Shown: positions 1-12,019 of the stretch, piece by piece
Numbering within the stretch: the first letter of the stretch is position 1
Layout: each line of letters begins with the position of its first letter
Assembly: GCF_036785885.1 (NCBI RefSeq)
Contig: NC_092320.1
Span: 21,019,557-21,083,556, forward strand
DNA length: 64,000 nt
Reading direction: 5' to 3'
Source of the DNA: Coffea arabica
Taxonomy: Eukaryota > Streptophyta > Magnoliopsida > Gentianales > Rubiaceae
Translations under genes and position numbers: made by a program
Notes under the pieces: generated by a model
Told to the model about the DNA's origin: nothing
The model's database searches: none
Seen by the model: only the letters and a program-made list of their open reading frames with translations

Positions 1-1230
1 TGCCCGAATGTTTGGCACATGCAGCACATCAATAAGAGCCAAAGTTTTTCCTGAAGTGAGTTTCAAGAGCACTTTGCCCTTACCCAGAACTTTAGCAGTT
101 CGTGAGTCTCCAAGGTAGACTACTTTTTCATCATCCCCTATTGAAGTATAGAAGGAAAACGCTTCTCGATTTGCACATATGTGCCGAGTAGCCCCAGAGT
201 CTACCACCCATTCTTTCACATTAGCTGCAATGTTCATTTGAGAGATGACTGCAGCAATTATTTCATCTCTTTCGGTTAAATTAACTTTAGGAGGATTAGC
301 ATTTATTTTGTCACCTTTATTGTATCTACACTGGGCAACATAATGTCCTGGTTTTTCACAATAATAGCAGTTGCCTTTCTTTTTCTTAAAATTGGGAATA
401 TTGGGCTTGTAGTTGGGATTTTTTGGTCCATTATACTGGGACTTATTGGCGTACCTTTGATTGTTGTTTTGGACTAGATTAGCTCTGAAGCTCATTTCCT
501 TTGCATTGGCAGCTCTTAACTCCTTTCTGTTTGAATCTTCAACCAGGATGTATTTCATGAGCTCATCAATGGTGTAATTTTTCTCCTTATGCTTCAAGTT
601 ATTTTTGTAGTTACCCCATGACTCAGGCAGTTTTTCAATTAGCATGCCTGCAGCAAATTTCTCAGGCAGCATGATGTCTTCATTTTTCAAGTCCTCGAGT
701 AGCATTTGGTATTCCATGATTTGGGTTTTCATTTCTTTGTCGTCAGTCATTTGCTACTGCTTGTACTTTCCTACGATGAATTTTTGTTTGGTTGTATTTT
801 CGACGATAACTTTGTTACCAAAGCTTCCCAAATTGTCTTGGCTTGCTTGTAGCTACAATACACGTCAAATATTTCATTTGAGAGTGTTTGTAAAATAGTA
901 TGACGACATACCTTATTGACATATTGTCATGATTCTTGTATCTTAATATCCACGATCGCAGCAAGTTGGGATTCTATCAGTGCTTAATCCACTGCATGAA
1001 TGTTGAGTAGGGAGTGTACACATTCTTGCCACCTTTTGAAATTTTTATTTGCAAAAATTTCAATTTTGGAGACGTCAGAAAAAGGCTTAGCAAATGGTAT
1101 TGCGACTACTGTTGCTGCGGATGAAGGTTGTGTGGTGTTAACACTGTCGGAGGCTATAGTTTCTTAGATTGTTGTGGGAACGGCCACAACAATGTTAACA
1201 CTATGGTTTGAGTCGTTTGTAGCACTGTCC
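1..1230 (-). pseudogene. Copia gag/protease start, copy A, cut by the window edge
   Basis: Read on the minus strand, this is the N-terminal part of a Ty1/Copia polyprotein: a gag-like region, a CCHC zinc knuckle (CYYCEKPGHYVAQC, encoded near 310-365) and the start of an aspartic protease with a DSGA active-site motif near 180-215. The same sequence recurs at about 49,910-51,140 with only scattered substitutions. In-frame stops interrupt the gag, for example between the N-terminal segment and the MTNDKEMK segment near 750, so it is not functional. Integrase and reverse transcriptase would lie left of base 1. The element is inserted antisense in the 5' LTR of a gypsy element. Confidence 0.85.
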
Positions 1231-1264
1231 TAAGAAACTATTTCATGAAATTGAAATGTCTCCC

Positions 1265-1660
1265 CAACATTAAACAAGCCTTCTTCTTGTTGCGAACAAG
1301 AAAGACAGGCTTTCTTCTTGTTGCAAACTAGAAGGACCAAAACTAGCAAATTAAACCAGCAGATATAGAGAGAGAAGATGAGAACAAAATTGTCAGGAAG
1401 GTATCGACTGACAGAAATAAAAGAGATAGAGAGAGTCCGAGCAGCTATTAGGAAGGTATCAATTGAAGCTGTCGAAGTGCCTTTTTGAGGAGGGAATAGG
1501 TGCTATTTATAGATTTTAGAATGAGGTGCAACCCTTCTCACTTCCGATGTGGGACAAAGACTGCAATTCTTCTCATTTTTCGATGTGGGATAGAGAAAGC
1601 AATCCTTCTCATTTTTCGATGTGGGACAAAACTTTTGAAATATACTTATATTTTACAACA
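1265..1660 (-). repeat. Copia 5' LTR, copy A
   Basis: This lies upstream of the Copia gag on the minus strand. On that strand it begins TGTTGTAAAATATAAG and has a TATA box (CTATAAATAG, plus coordinates about 1503-1512). Ahead of the TATA box are three near-identical units of about 36 bp built on TTCTCATTTTTCGATGTGGGA (plus strand, about 1535-1630), which look like U3 promoter repeats. The matching sequence is at 51172-51567. The inner LTR border and the PBS could not be placed exactly. Confidence 0.65.
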
Positions 1661-2727
1661 CAAAATTCCCCTCTTAGATTGTAGCTAGGGCCCCGAATGT
1701 AATAGTTAGACTCTTATTTGCATGACTTGTAGAAATGGGTTAGTCCAAAACTAGACCCTTAGAAACTATCCACTCGCTAAATCATGTTTGCGTGACGTGA
1801 CAATCACTACATTTCATGCATATTTTCTTCTTTTTAGGAACTTTACCATTTTGCATGATATTTCTCTATAAGTATATCTTTTATCCCTATGTGCGTAACA
1901 TGACATTTAGACTTGCATTCCATTTAAGAAAAATTAGAAATATGTTAGTTCATTTACTTGATTAGATTAGGGAGCACCCTTTAAATATGGAAAACGAACG
2001 AATATGGTTATTTGGTCTTAGCACGCTCGTATCCCCTCTATAAAAAGAAAAATCGAGTCACGAATGTTAGTCCCCCGCACCCGTTATGTTGCATTCCTCC
2101 CTTTTAGGTCACGTATATTCATATATTATAATTTTTTTTCCTTTGGGCCTCATATTGTATATTCGTGATCTCTTCAAAGAGTCATTCTTTGGCGTCGCAA
2201 TTAATTCGATTGACACCAATTAAATTTTGAAGAGATATTCTGAGCCCCCGATATCCTCCTAAGTTTAGATTTTGCATCCATGTAGAAACATTCGAATATG
2301 ATAAGTTTTATAGGTTATATTAAGAAAATTTTTGACTAAATCACACAACTAGTTTTGGTTAGGTTGAAAGGGTGTCTTAGATCAAATCTTTGTATTCTCT
2401 TTTTTCAACCGTGACTCTCGAACTCTTTTCTCTTGTTTTTCGAAAACCTATAATCTTCTAAAAAGGGTTTTGTTTATTTTTATTAAAAAAACATATTTTT
2501 AGGTGATTTGGTACATTTAAACTCGATATCAAGTGGCGACTTCTATTTTTTTTAAAAATCCTTTTTAGACTATTATTTTGGGCCAAAATCATTGCACTTT
2601 TTAAATCCTATGTTAGGCCATTTTTCTTTATTTATTCTCTAAAAATCAAACTCATTTTCACTCAAAAATCAAAAGTTCATTTTTTATAACCCGTAATTTT
2701 TATTTCAAAAAAAAAGGGCACGATAGT
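1661..2727 (+). repeat. Gypsy 5' LTR, downstream part, copy A
   Basis: This is the part of the gypsy LTR to the right of the nested Copia, and it ends just before the primer binding site at 2728. It aligns with 51568-52634. The end of an independent solo LTR of a related family in this window (54568-58991) shows the same order of a gatttggtac-like stretch and a second internal GTGGCGACT motif about 200 bp before the LTR end, which supports reading this as LTR. The bases before the PBS (CGATAG) look like a mutated version of the usual CGACA end. Confidence 0.75.
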
Positions 2728-2745
2728 TGGCGACTCCACTGGGGA
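2728..2745 (+). other. Primer binding site, gypsy copy A
   Basis: The sequence TGGCGACTCCACTGGGGA starts with TGG, the complement of a tRNA CCA tail. It is of the type found in Tat/Ogre-lineage elements, which as a family use a tRNA-Arg-like primer. It marks the LTR/internal border and gives the element its plus orientation. The tRNA identity is from family knowledge and was not checked. Confidence 0.75.
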
Positions 2746-5700
2746 TTTTTAGAGAATTCGAGCACTTGATTTAGTCAATCCGTTTCTTTTTCTAACCTTT
2801 TTACATATCACATTAGAATGTTTTAGATTGCATTTTTTTTCTTTTTAGGGTTTCTTGCATTTCACACGTGCAATCGTCTCGATATCCGTGTATATGATGC
2901 ATAGTTTGTTTATTTACTTTCATTTACTTATGTTTATGTATTTATATCACGCTTTGCATCTTGGGAAGGGGGTATAGCCGACTTAGAACCATAACCTATA
3001 TTTGATGGTATTTAATCCCTCCCCTCAAAGGAACACTTCATACGTGCATACGCTATTTATTTATAACCCTTCATCTTTTTTTTTTTAGTTGTTGTCACAC
3101 CACTCCTCTCTATTAGGATTAGGATCGATTCACTTGGACATGTGGCCGTGGCACGACGTGCACGTAGCAATGTCTGAGGGATCACTCGAACCACCTACTG
3201 GAGGCTTTGGGATTGATGACCTTTCGCCTCTTGGTCTGAAAGTTTGAGAATCTGAAACCTTATCGAGTCTAGATGTATTAGTGAACCCAATCTCATGGAT
3301 CCATACTAGAAATTGTCTAGGATAGGGTCAATCTTACCCAACTAGGAACACTAGACACAAGGGGAGGGATTTTACCCCTCTTTCTTTACCTTACATTTTT
3401 GTATCATTTTCTTACTCTAACGTGTTATGTATTATTTGTTAAACTAACCTTCCTTTTTTTCTCTTGCATCCACTAATTTCAGAAAATAAGAGTCCAGCAT
3501 GGTACTCTTTTTAGAGCCCATAAATAGATTCTCACATATATAAATTACAAGTTATTGCATTTTAGTGCCATAACATTGTACTTCATCTTATGCCTAGCCT
3601 GGCATATAAAAAGGGTTCTTTCAGGTCATGTTTGATTTTCATTATCGCATATATTTACTCGTTTTAATAAATTGGCATCATGCATCAACCTTAGAAGGGA
3701 ATGCCATATAAGGAATCCTATGTTAGGGATAAACTACCTTGTATCTCGGATATATAATTCAATAAGACTTACATGTTTATATTTCTTGTACCATCCAAAG
3801 AGGTAGCGCAAGAGGTAAGGTAGAATCCGATTTTTCATGATATTGACATCATTGATGATAGAACAACTTTCACACATTAGAATATGAGCATCTAATAATC
3901 ATTTTTTGACCATCATATCAGAGTTGGTAAAATTCCATGGCGTAAATGACACTAAATTAAAAAAAATTTACAAATAATTCCTCATTGTTGAAATAATAAA
4001 TATATCGAGGCCAAATCTTGATTTTAGAATACTCATAGATTAATGCAATGCAACAAAATTTGTGAAATTTCAAACTACAAATGGGCGGACGATACAGTCA
4101 ATTTTTTGAAATAATCGTCAAATCCATTCAATTCGTTTGACCTGTTTGTTCACTTTTAAGACAACCCAATTAATTTTTAAATAAACCGTCAATTTCATTC
4201 AATCCTTTTGACCAATTTATTCATTTTTAGGACAATCCAATCAATTTTGAATAAAACGTCAATCCATTTTATCTATTTGACCAACCAGTTAATTTTGAAT
4301 AAATCATCAATTTCATTCGATCCATTTGATCAATTTATTTTTTTTAGGGTTTCAATCTATCGTTTACTAAAAAAACTAGTCGAGACATTGCAATATTTTC
4401 AAAAATAGCTTCTTTCATGCTAAATTGACTTTTAACATCACCTTATGTGTTAATCAAAGCAATCAATCCATTCGCACTTTGTCCTCATCCTATTAGATCA
4501 AATGTCTTCTGTCACTCCAATTAGTCAAATTTTTTTTCAAATTATTTTTCATTCGAATATTAATAAATTGATCGGATCCATCAGATATTGTATGATGCTT
4601 ACCCCAGAAGATTACATTTTTTATACTAGACCTACCCTTGACATAAAAAGATTCCTCCATAGGACATGTATACCGATTTTACAGTTTTACTTACTAACTC
4701 TAGGTATTTTTTTTTATTTTTCCCCCACCCCTGCATTTGTAAAGGATATTTCAATAAGGTAAAAATATTTTTTCTATATCCGATAACAATTTTGGTTTGA
4801 TAAATTTTAAAAAATAACAAGTATTACTTGATTTTTGGACAGATCCTACAATGTAAAAACATGAAGAATCCATCTGGAAGCTCTAGGCTAAAGCATCTAA
4901 GAGACTTCATAATTGTTTGTAAAAAAAATCGTGTTTATTTGATTTGTTAATACATTTTGTTCCAAAAGAAAAAGGAGACAAAAAGTGTGTATATATGAAA
5001 GTGGAGCTCTTTAGAGATTTTTTTTTCTCTTTTGTATTATAGTTGAACAAGAAATTTTGTTTCAACATTTCCAGCAATAAAGTTTTTCATATAGACAATT
5101 ATTGTTGTATATAATCATGTATATTTCATTCTTGATTGGCTAATTAAGGGATTTCATGATGAATTTTAAGAAATAAGACTAAGTTTAGCTTTTCAACTTC
5201 TTCTCTGAAAATTCACAAGTGCATGTTTAATTGTCTAAAATCTTTACATGCATAAGATTTGCGGTCCAGACTATTCAATAAAAGCGCTTGGAATCAAAAG
5301 AGATCACTCAAGCTGGTTAGTTTGTCTCAATAGACCAACTATGATATCTATTTCCCTTTCATCTTTACTATTCATATTTTGCCCGCTTCTATCAAGCCTT
5401 CAAAATCAGTCATATTGGTTGACAAACTTTAGAGTGTGGCAATTTTTATTTTCAAAATGCCCATTGTATTTAACCAAATTCAATCCACATCTGAGAGAAA
5501 GCAAAAATGTACATTATTCTTATTTATTTTTGAGAATTTGGAATAATACCTCAAGCGTTTGTTTCTCTACCTATATAGATTTTATCATTTGCTCTCTCAT
5601 TTGAGCCTTTAAAGGGATAATTTTGTTTCAACTAAGAGCCTTAATGATCATTACTCTACATTGGAAAAATTTTCAAATATCAAAACGGAATGGGTTCTCA

Positions 5701-7261
5701 ATGAGCTACTCTTTAATTTGGTTGTCATGAGACGTAAAAATGATGTTTTAGCCGTCGTTTCTACAATTTAAATACTGTTTGTCCCTTGCATTCTCATTTG
5801 AGCTAAAATGAGTGGTTCTTCTCAAAAACACTTATGATCGCACCCCGCATTGGCGAAGGAGATTGGAGAATTTTTCAAAAAGAAAAAAAGAAAAATGCTA
5901 AAATTAAAAAGAAGAGAGGGAACTACAAATTGGAGGAATTTAATTCTATCATTAATATTTGGGCTCCAATTTTTTTTAAAAAAGAAAAGAAAAGAGAGGG
6001 GGCATCTATAATCTAAAAAGTTTGGGGATTCTCAATTCTATCATTTTTGGCATTTCGGTATTGAAAAAAAAAACGAAGAAGACAAAGAAAAAGGAAAATG
6101 TGAAGAGACAAAAAAAAAAGAGCAGAGAAAATGAGAAAAAATGCAAAGAGATTCAATACTGAATCCTTTAGTGAGGGATGATAAAAGTCAAATAAAATCC
6201 AAGATCTTTGAGTTCAAAATTGGGGCAATTTTTGGGAAGAAATGCGATTTTCAGTGCAATATCCTTGAAAATTTTATTTCTTTAACTATCATTTTCAAAT
6301 CACATTATGAGCTCATAAAGTCCATCGTTGACTTATCTTCATGATAACTCGAAGTAAGGATCATGCTCTTAAAGAATCTACCAATCACTCGTGATCATAA
6401 GGCCATAATCTATTTCCATATGTTTAACTATCGCTTCTACCCATATATTACAAGTTTATAGAACTTATATGTTGACTGAATTTTCTCAAGAAATAAGGGT
6501 GACAAACTATTTGTTTTCGCTAAAATGTGATATTAAATGTATTAGATACAATTTGGACATAAAAACAAGACTGATCCTGACATACCATTTTCCTAAACCA
6601 TTTCAAAATTATAAATAATACTCACTTGTTTGATCCTGAAGGATGAGCTAATGATAAAAATAATCATTCCCCCTAAGCACCGATGCTAAAATGAGGAAGA
6701 AATATTTTGTAATTTGATATTATTTTGAGAGATTCATCATGAAATCTTCTGCATGAGTTTAAACGTGACGTTTAAATTACTTCACATTGTATGTTAGTAT
6801 GTGATTAGTTTCTAAATTTTAGGAAACATAGTTTCTTACTTTGTTCAAATAAATAGGGAGCCATCCGAACAAAATTTTTACAACCAAATGGGTCCATACC
6901 AGGGCAAATTTTTATTTGTGAGATTTCGCAAAATAGACCCACACTGGAGCAATTTTTTGTAATATATTTGAAGATTTAGCCCAAGAGTTAAGTAATATAC
7001 TTTCGAATCGATCGTCCAAAACTTGACTTCGATAACGCTGCTATTTTCAAGAGTAGTAGTTGCATCAATTTTTAAAATAAAATAAGAAATTCAAGTGTAT
7101 GTTGTACTTTGATAAGCCCCCATGTACAGGTATTTATGGCTGAAATTGATGAAAAAACGCAAGTCAGAATCTTGCGAATTGGAAGGTCAATCACGAAAAA
7201 AAAGAAGCCCTACACTGGGACAAGTTTTGAAAAGAGCGATTTCAGAAGTTATTTCTAAACT

Positions 7262-8340
7262 CTTATTTTGTTAGGTTCGAGTTTTATCCCACTAACATTT
7301 TATTTTGTTGGACTCGGGTTTTATCCCACCAACGATGTTAGACTCAGATTTTGTCCCACTAACTCTTTATTTTGTTAGGTTCAGATTTTATCCCACTAAC
7401 ATTTTATTTTATTGGGTCCGAATTTTATCCTACCAACGGTGTTAGACTCGAGTTTTATCTCACTAATCCTTTATTTTGTTAGGCTCTGATTTTATCCCAC
7501 TAACGTTTTTTATTTTGTTGGATTCGGATTTTATCCCACCAACAGTGTTAGACTCGGATTTATCCCACCAATTATTTATTTTGTTAGGCTCGGATTTTAT
7601 CCACTAACATTTTTATTTTGTTAGGCTCGAGTTTTATCTTACCAACATTTTTATTTTGTTGGACTCGGATCTTATCCCACCAATCTCGATGGGTTTATGT
7701 TTTATCCCACTGACCATCTTTTTATTTTATTGGGTTTAGATTTTATCCCACCAATCTCAACGGGTTTGGATTTTATCCCATCAATCATTTTTATTTTGTT
7801 GGATTTGGATTTTATCCACTAATCACGACGGATTTGGATTTTATCCCACTGACCATTTTTATTTTATTGAATTTGGGTTTTACCCCACCAACCTCAGCGG
7901 GTTTGGATTTTATTCCACCAACATTTTATTTTGTTAGGTTTGGATTTTATCTCACCAATCTCGAAGGGTTTAGATTTTATCCCACAGACCGTTATTATTT
8001 TGTTGGGTTTAGATTTTACCTCACAAACCTCGGCGGGTTTGGGTTTTATCCCACCGATCGTTTTTATTTTGTTGGATTTGAATTTTACCTCAGCAACTAC
8101 GGCGGATTTGGATTTTATCTCACTGATCGTTTTTATTTTGTTGGGCTTGGGTTTTACCCCAACAACCTCGGCGAGTTTGGGTTTTATCCCACCCACCGTT
8201 TTTATTTTGTTGGGTTTGAGTTTTATCCCACCAACCTTTTATTTTGTTGGGTTTGAATTTTATCCCATCAACCGTATTGAGTTTGGGTTTTATCCCACCG
8301 ATCGTTTATTTTGTTAGGTTTGGGTTATCCCACCATTCCT
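7262..8340 (+). repeat. Minisatellite before the 3' LTR, copy A
   Basis: This is a tandem array of degenerate units of about 45-60 bp built on ATTTTGTTGGGTTTGG and TTTTATCCCACCAACC blocks. Early units are shorter and contain GTTAGGCTCGG. Later ones include ACCTCGGCGGGTTTGG. Unit length and lack of stops leave frames open over long stretches on both strands, giving FYPTNLGGFG-type periodic peptides that are by-products of the repeat. Tandem arrays in the 3' untranslated region are a known feature of Tat/Ogre elements. The array in copy B has one more unit. Confidence 0.85.
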
Positions 8341-8463
8341 TTTATTTTCTAGGTTTAAATTTTTTGATTAATTAAGTTCTGCTAACTGTTTTGATTGCAG
8401 TTGAGCTGAACAAGTGAATAATTTGGTGTCTACGTCTTTGTCTTGAATTTTTTTGAAACTCAG

Positions 8464-8479
8464 ACAAAGAGGGGCAAGT
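8464..8479 (+). other. Polypurine tract, gypsy copy A
   Basis: The purine-rich ACAAAGAGGGGCAAGT directly precedes the LTR start TGTGGACACC. In LTR elements this primes plus-strand synthesis. The identical tract occurs before 63806. Confidence 0.75.
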
Positions 8480-9553
8480 TGTGGACACCAAAATTTTATC
8501 ATTTTATTTATTCATTTTTAGTTAAATTTTATTTTATTTTATTTATTTTGTTTCATTTCCATTTCTTGATAAAAATCACTCTTTTTGGAAAAATCAGGAA
8601 AAGAAAAGGAAAAGAGAAAAAAAAAAAGAAAAATGAAAAGTGAATAAAATCAATTTTTGTAAAAAAAAAAAGAGGAAGAAAAACCCACGTGTGCTGGGTT
8701 TCTCCTCTTCTTCGTACGAAGAAGAGGAGCAATAGTACAAGAAACTCCGCTGCAAAATTCTGTCCCATTTTTCACTCATTTTCTTCCATTTTTTTCCTCC
8801 ATTTGATCGCTTCGATACGTGGCCACTTGGCCTTGATCCAAACATCAAGAATCTTCTCGATTAACAGCCATCTAGTGGCTCTAATTTGCTATGAAAAACC
8901 TCAGCTCATCCTCACCTTTGAAGGGAGGATTTGAGATTTTGGATTTGATATAAAAGCAAAAGGAAAGGCTGGAGAAGGGTGGAAGACAACAAGAGATAAA
9001 GAGGAAGGTGGTTGCCAAAGGGAAAGGAAGGAAAAACAACAAAAAGAGGAGAGAAAATCGAGAGAAAAAGTGCAGAGAAAAATTCTGGAAAAAGTGAGCA
9101 TGGGTTAGAAGGGTGGCTGGGTTCAGACGACATTTTCTCCTTCATATTGGCTTCTTTTAATCGAATCTTAGTTTTTGGATACTCTATGATGCAGTAGAAG
9201 AGTTTCGTGTGGAAGGTTGCTTGAAAAAACACTTCTAGAACCTTCAAAATCGGGCCTAAAGTTACCCATTTCTTAGCTCTTAAACTTCTGCAATATGGAG
9301 TGATTTGTCTCACTTTCGGAATCTGAACACATTTCATCACGATTTTTCACATCTATTCAAGTTCCCTTGCTTCTTGGTTGTTCTAACGTTTTTCATGTGT
9401 TTTAAGTCATTATATGAGTTTTCTAAGGTTTTGCATCTTAGATCTTCTTTTCTCATGATTTTGTTGTTTAAATGATGATATTTGATGTCTAAAAGAACTC
9501 AATAGATTGTAGAGAGTATATTTATGTCAAGATATGATTTTAAAAAAAGTTCT
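8480..9553 (+). repeat. Gypsy 3' LTR, first 1.07 kb, copy A
   Basis: It starts TGTGGACACC after the PPT and is colinear with the 5' LTR of copy B (45145-46205). Homology stops abruptly at an A-run near 9553. LTR B continues with CCAAAAAATGGATTCCGG while copy A continues with unrelated sequence. The full LTR is about 3 kb (estimated from copy B), so this one is truncated or interrupted here. Open frames in this stretch are products of A/G-rich and pyrimidine-rich tracts. Confidence 0.8.
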
Positions 9554-9975
9554 GATATCACTTGTCACAGGTTGCTTAAATTTCTATAAGCCAACACACC
9601 GTACGGCACTAGCGATCATTCAAGACTTAAGTTGTAAATGGTTTGCTAGTTTAGCTTTACGTCTAAGTGCATGAAAGTCTGTGAAAGCTAAAGTAGTGAG
9701 CAAAAAAAAGAAAATTTTCAATTTTCCCATAGGAAGAAGGGAGAAAGGACTAAGGGAAATGTTTGTACATAAAAGTGACTCTTTATGAAAGAAAAGATTC
9801 ATCCTAAAATTGCTCTTAGAATTGGAGAAACCTACTTGGATAGTTGACATTGTCTCTTCGAAACAAGGACTTTGCTTCTTCGTTTTCAATTCTGAGTATT
9901 TAACTTTTTAAATTATAGTTAATAAAATCAAGATATGGATAAGGGGGAAGCCTCACTGTTTGCTAAGAGATTGTA
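9554..9975. other. Unassigned sequence between gypsy A and a Mutator-like element
   Basis: This 0.4-kb spacer has no convincing gene. It begins at the point where LTR homology ends and runs to the target site of the Mutator-like element. I see no tRNA, LTR or coding signal in it. Confidence 0.5.
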
Positions 9976-9984
9976 TAATTGGTA

Positions 9985-10090
9985 GGGTTAATTGTATTTT
10001 GCACCTTCAAACTATTATCGAATTGTAGTGTGCACCCCAAACTTTTAATTGCAGCAATCTACTGCCTTCAACTATTCATCTTTTGCAAAT
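9985..10090 (+). repeat. Left TIR of the MULE
   Basis: About 105 bp match the reverse complement of 15837-15941 with roughly 85-90 per cent identity by eye. Shared blocks include GTGTGCACCCCAAACTTTTA and TGCCTTCAACTAT. Confidence 0.9.
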
Positions 10091-10149
10091 CACTACATGA
10101 AAATCAATTTTCGGCAAATTCGACCAAAATCATCCAACCCAAAAATAAT

Positions 10150-11870
10150 AAAAAGACATTTTGAACCCTTGGTTTTTTTGTCCCCAAAATGCCCTTCTTT
10201 ATCAGATAATCATTCCCGCCTCCATATCAAAATCTCATCTTCATTTTTAATCTATTTTCCCAAATTAGCGTAGAACTCTCTCTATCTTGCAACAGGTATA
10301 TCTAAAGGTGCGGCTGCTTTGTACTTCATGTGATAATTGGTGCATCATTAATGATGGAACAAATTATCGCAATATAGTGAAGGGAGTTTCCAGGAAGCTT
10401 GCTAAAATTCTCAAAATCAGTTTTATCTTGCAAGCCTAGGTTGCAGTCATCTGATGGTTTACAGGAGATGGTAATGTGATCATTGTTCATGGACCAGTAT
10501 TTGTTACCTTTATATGCAATGAAGATGCACTTCTAGATGAACAACAATATCCTAGGCCCATTATGTGCTGGAGTCGCTTATTATACCAGGAAATATTTCA
10601 AGATATTGGGCATCAATTTCAGCATAAGCAAGAATGATTATGTTTTTCGCAATCACAAATTTGATGGGAATGCACAATCTATTACAAAAGAACCGTGGAT
10701 ACACCATACATCTTTCCTATGGGATTATGATATGAATAACATGTTCTATCTCAAACTTGCAACCAGAGCAATTGAATAAAGAGACAAGTGTATCAATAAT
10801 GCTGTCTTGCAATCTTTCAATAACGCTGGAGCACTTAGTGATTAATTTCAAGTTAATACCCAAAGAACTAGAAGTTAAGAATGCTAGTAACCTATTAGAC
10901 CTCTTAGATACAAAATTCATGATATTTATTTACTGGAATTCAGAATAAAAGTTTAAAAATCAAAACTAGAGCAAAAGTAGCCAGCTGTCAACTTTATCAA
11001 CTTGATTTCAATGGTGCAAAGGCTGATGAAAGGATATTTTCAATGGTTTTATCTTTTTGACTTGATGTGTATACTAATATTGCCTAAAAGTAATTCTATC
11101 TGCATTAGCATTTTTGCATTTACACAGGTTTATTGCCTTTTTCCTTAGTAATCCACTCTATAATCAAACCTCAAAAATGCAAATCCAATGTCTCTAAACA
11201 ACTTGACACATAGAATGATGAAACTGATACTAAGGATGCTTGTTCATGCCACCAAGCTACAGTATACTAGTTAACCTTTCCTTACTTTTCTCGGTAAAGG
11301 ATACGCAAAAATAAACTCATGTGCAGAAGTAAAAATTCAATAACTAATTTCTTTTAGTGTTCAATAACTAAATTTAACCACAGTGACAATTGACAAGAAG
11401 TATCAAGGACAAATTTTCTGAATCGGTACATGAAAAAATTTTGGAACTTCAAACCTTGTTTGCACAAAAATAAATGAACTTGTAGAGCAATTAAAATGTG
11501 CTTTTATGTCATGCTCTACTAAGGAAACCACTACTTAAAGTACTTTAGTTTGGCATCATAAGCCATCCAAACATAGCAAAAGTATTCAAATCAATCATTA
11601 TTTCAAGCAATCCAACATCTAAATACTAAATCAAAAGCATACTAATCCAGCATAGTTTTAGCAATAAAGCTGGCAAAGTAGACAACATAAATAGGGATCA
11701 TAAGTTCCCAAACAAAACTGAAATCCTAAACAAAAGACACCAAATTGTAACTACTAAAAGTTTTCAGAACAGTCAACGGAAGTGCTTAGAAAGCATCATA
11801 TTTTGAGTTGGGTTAAAACGGCCCCTCGCAGGAAGGTGTAATGTTACTGGATACTTGACTAGAAGTTGCT
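10150..11870. other. Non-coding left interior of the MULE
   Basis: This lies between the left TIR and the transposase C-terminus. Only short open frames occur (for example one of 80 residues at 10537-10779) and none has recognisable motifs. It may be a captured host fragment or old filler. Confidence 0.4.
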
Positions 11871-12019
11871 CCAACTTTAGTTCTTTGTCCTGAATTGCCA
11901 CCAGAAACTGGAGTTTGCTTGAACATTGCCCCCCCAAACCTCGTTTGCCTTATAATGACCTATACAGTTCAAGTGAATGTAAATTAAAATCAGAGGTGAT
12001 AGTATTTTTATAGTGGCCT

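Larger units (their letters stand above)
2728..8479 (+). mobile_element. Internal region of non-autonomous gypsy element, copy A
   Basis: These 5.75 kb between the PBS and the PPT have no recognisable gag, protease, reverse transcriptase, RNase H or integrase on either strand. The open frames present are short, AT-driven and without known motifs. The region aligns end to end with 52635-63805 once the foreign insertion there is removed. It must therefore have been mobilised in trans by an autonomous Tat-type relative. Composition changes along it: AT-rich unique sequence to about 5800, purine-rich A/G tracts at about 5870-6140, then a minisatellite from about 7262 to the 3' end. Confidence 0.75.

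Noticed and set aside
5834..6344. Lys-rich frames in the gypsy internal region
   Set aside because: Produced by A/G tracts; copy B has indels there that shift the frame, so there is no coding constraint.
7894..8317. Long open frames on both strands as candidate repetitive proteins
   Set aside because: They follow the minisatellite period, occur in several frames at once and lack a start context or domain; reported only as a low-interest check.
7262..8340. CRISPR-like array
   Set aside because: Repeats are degenerate, contiguous and without unique spacers, in a plant retroelement, and no cas genes are present.
8901..9340. Minus-strand frames of 66 and 142 residues rich in Phe, Leu and Ser
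   Set aside because: They lie in the gypsy LTR over A/G-rich tracts; the equivalent frames in LTR B (45543-45985) are broken differently.
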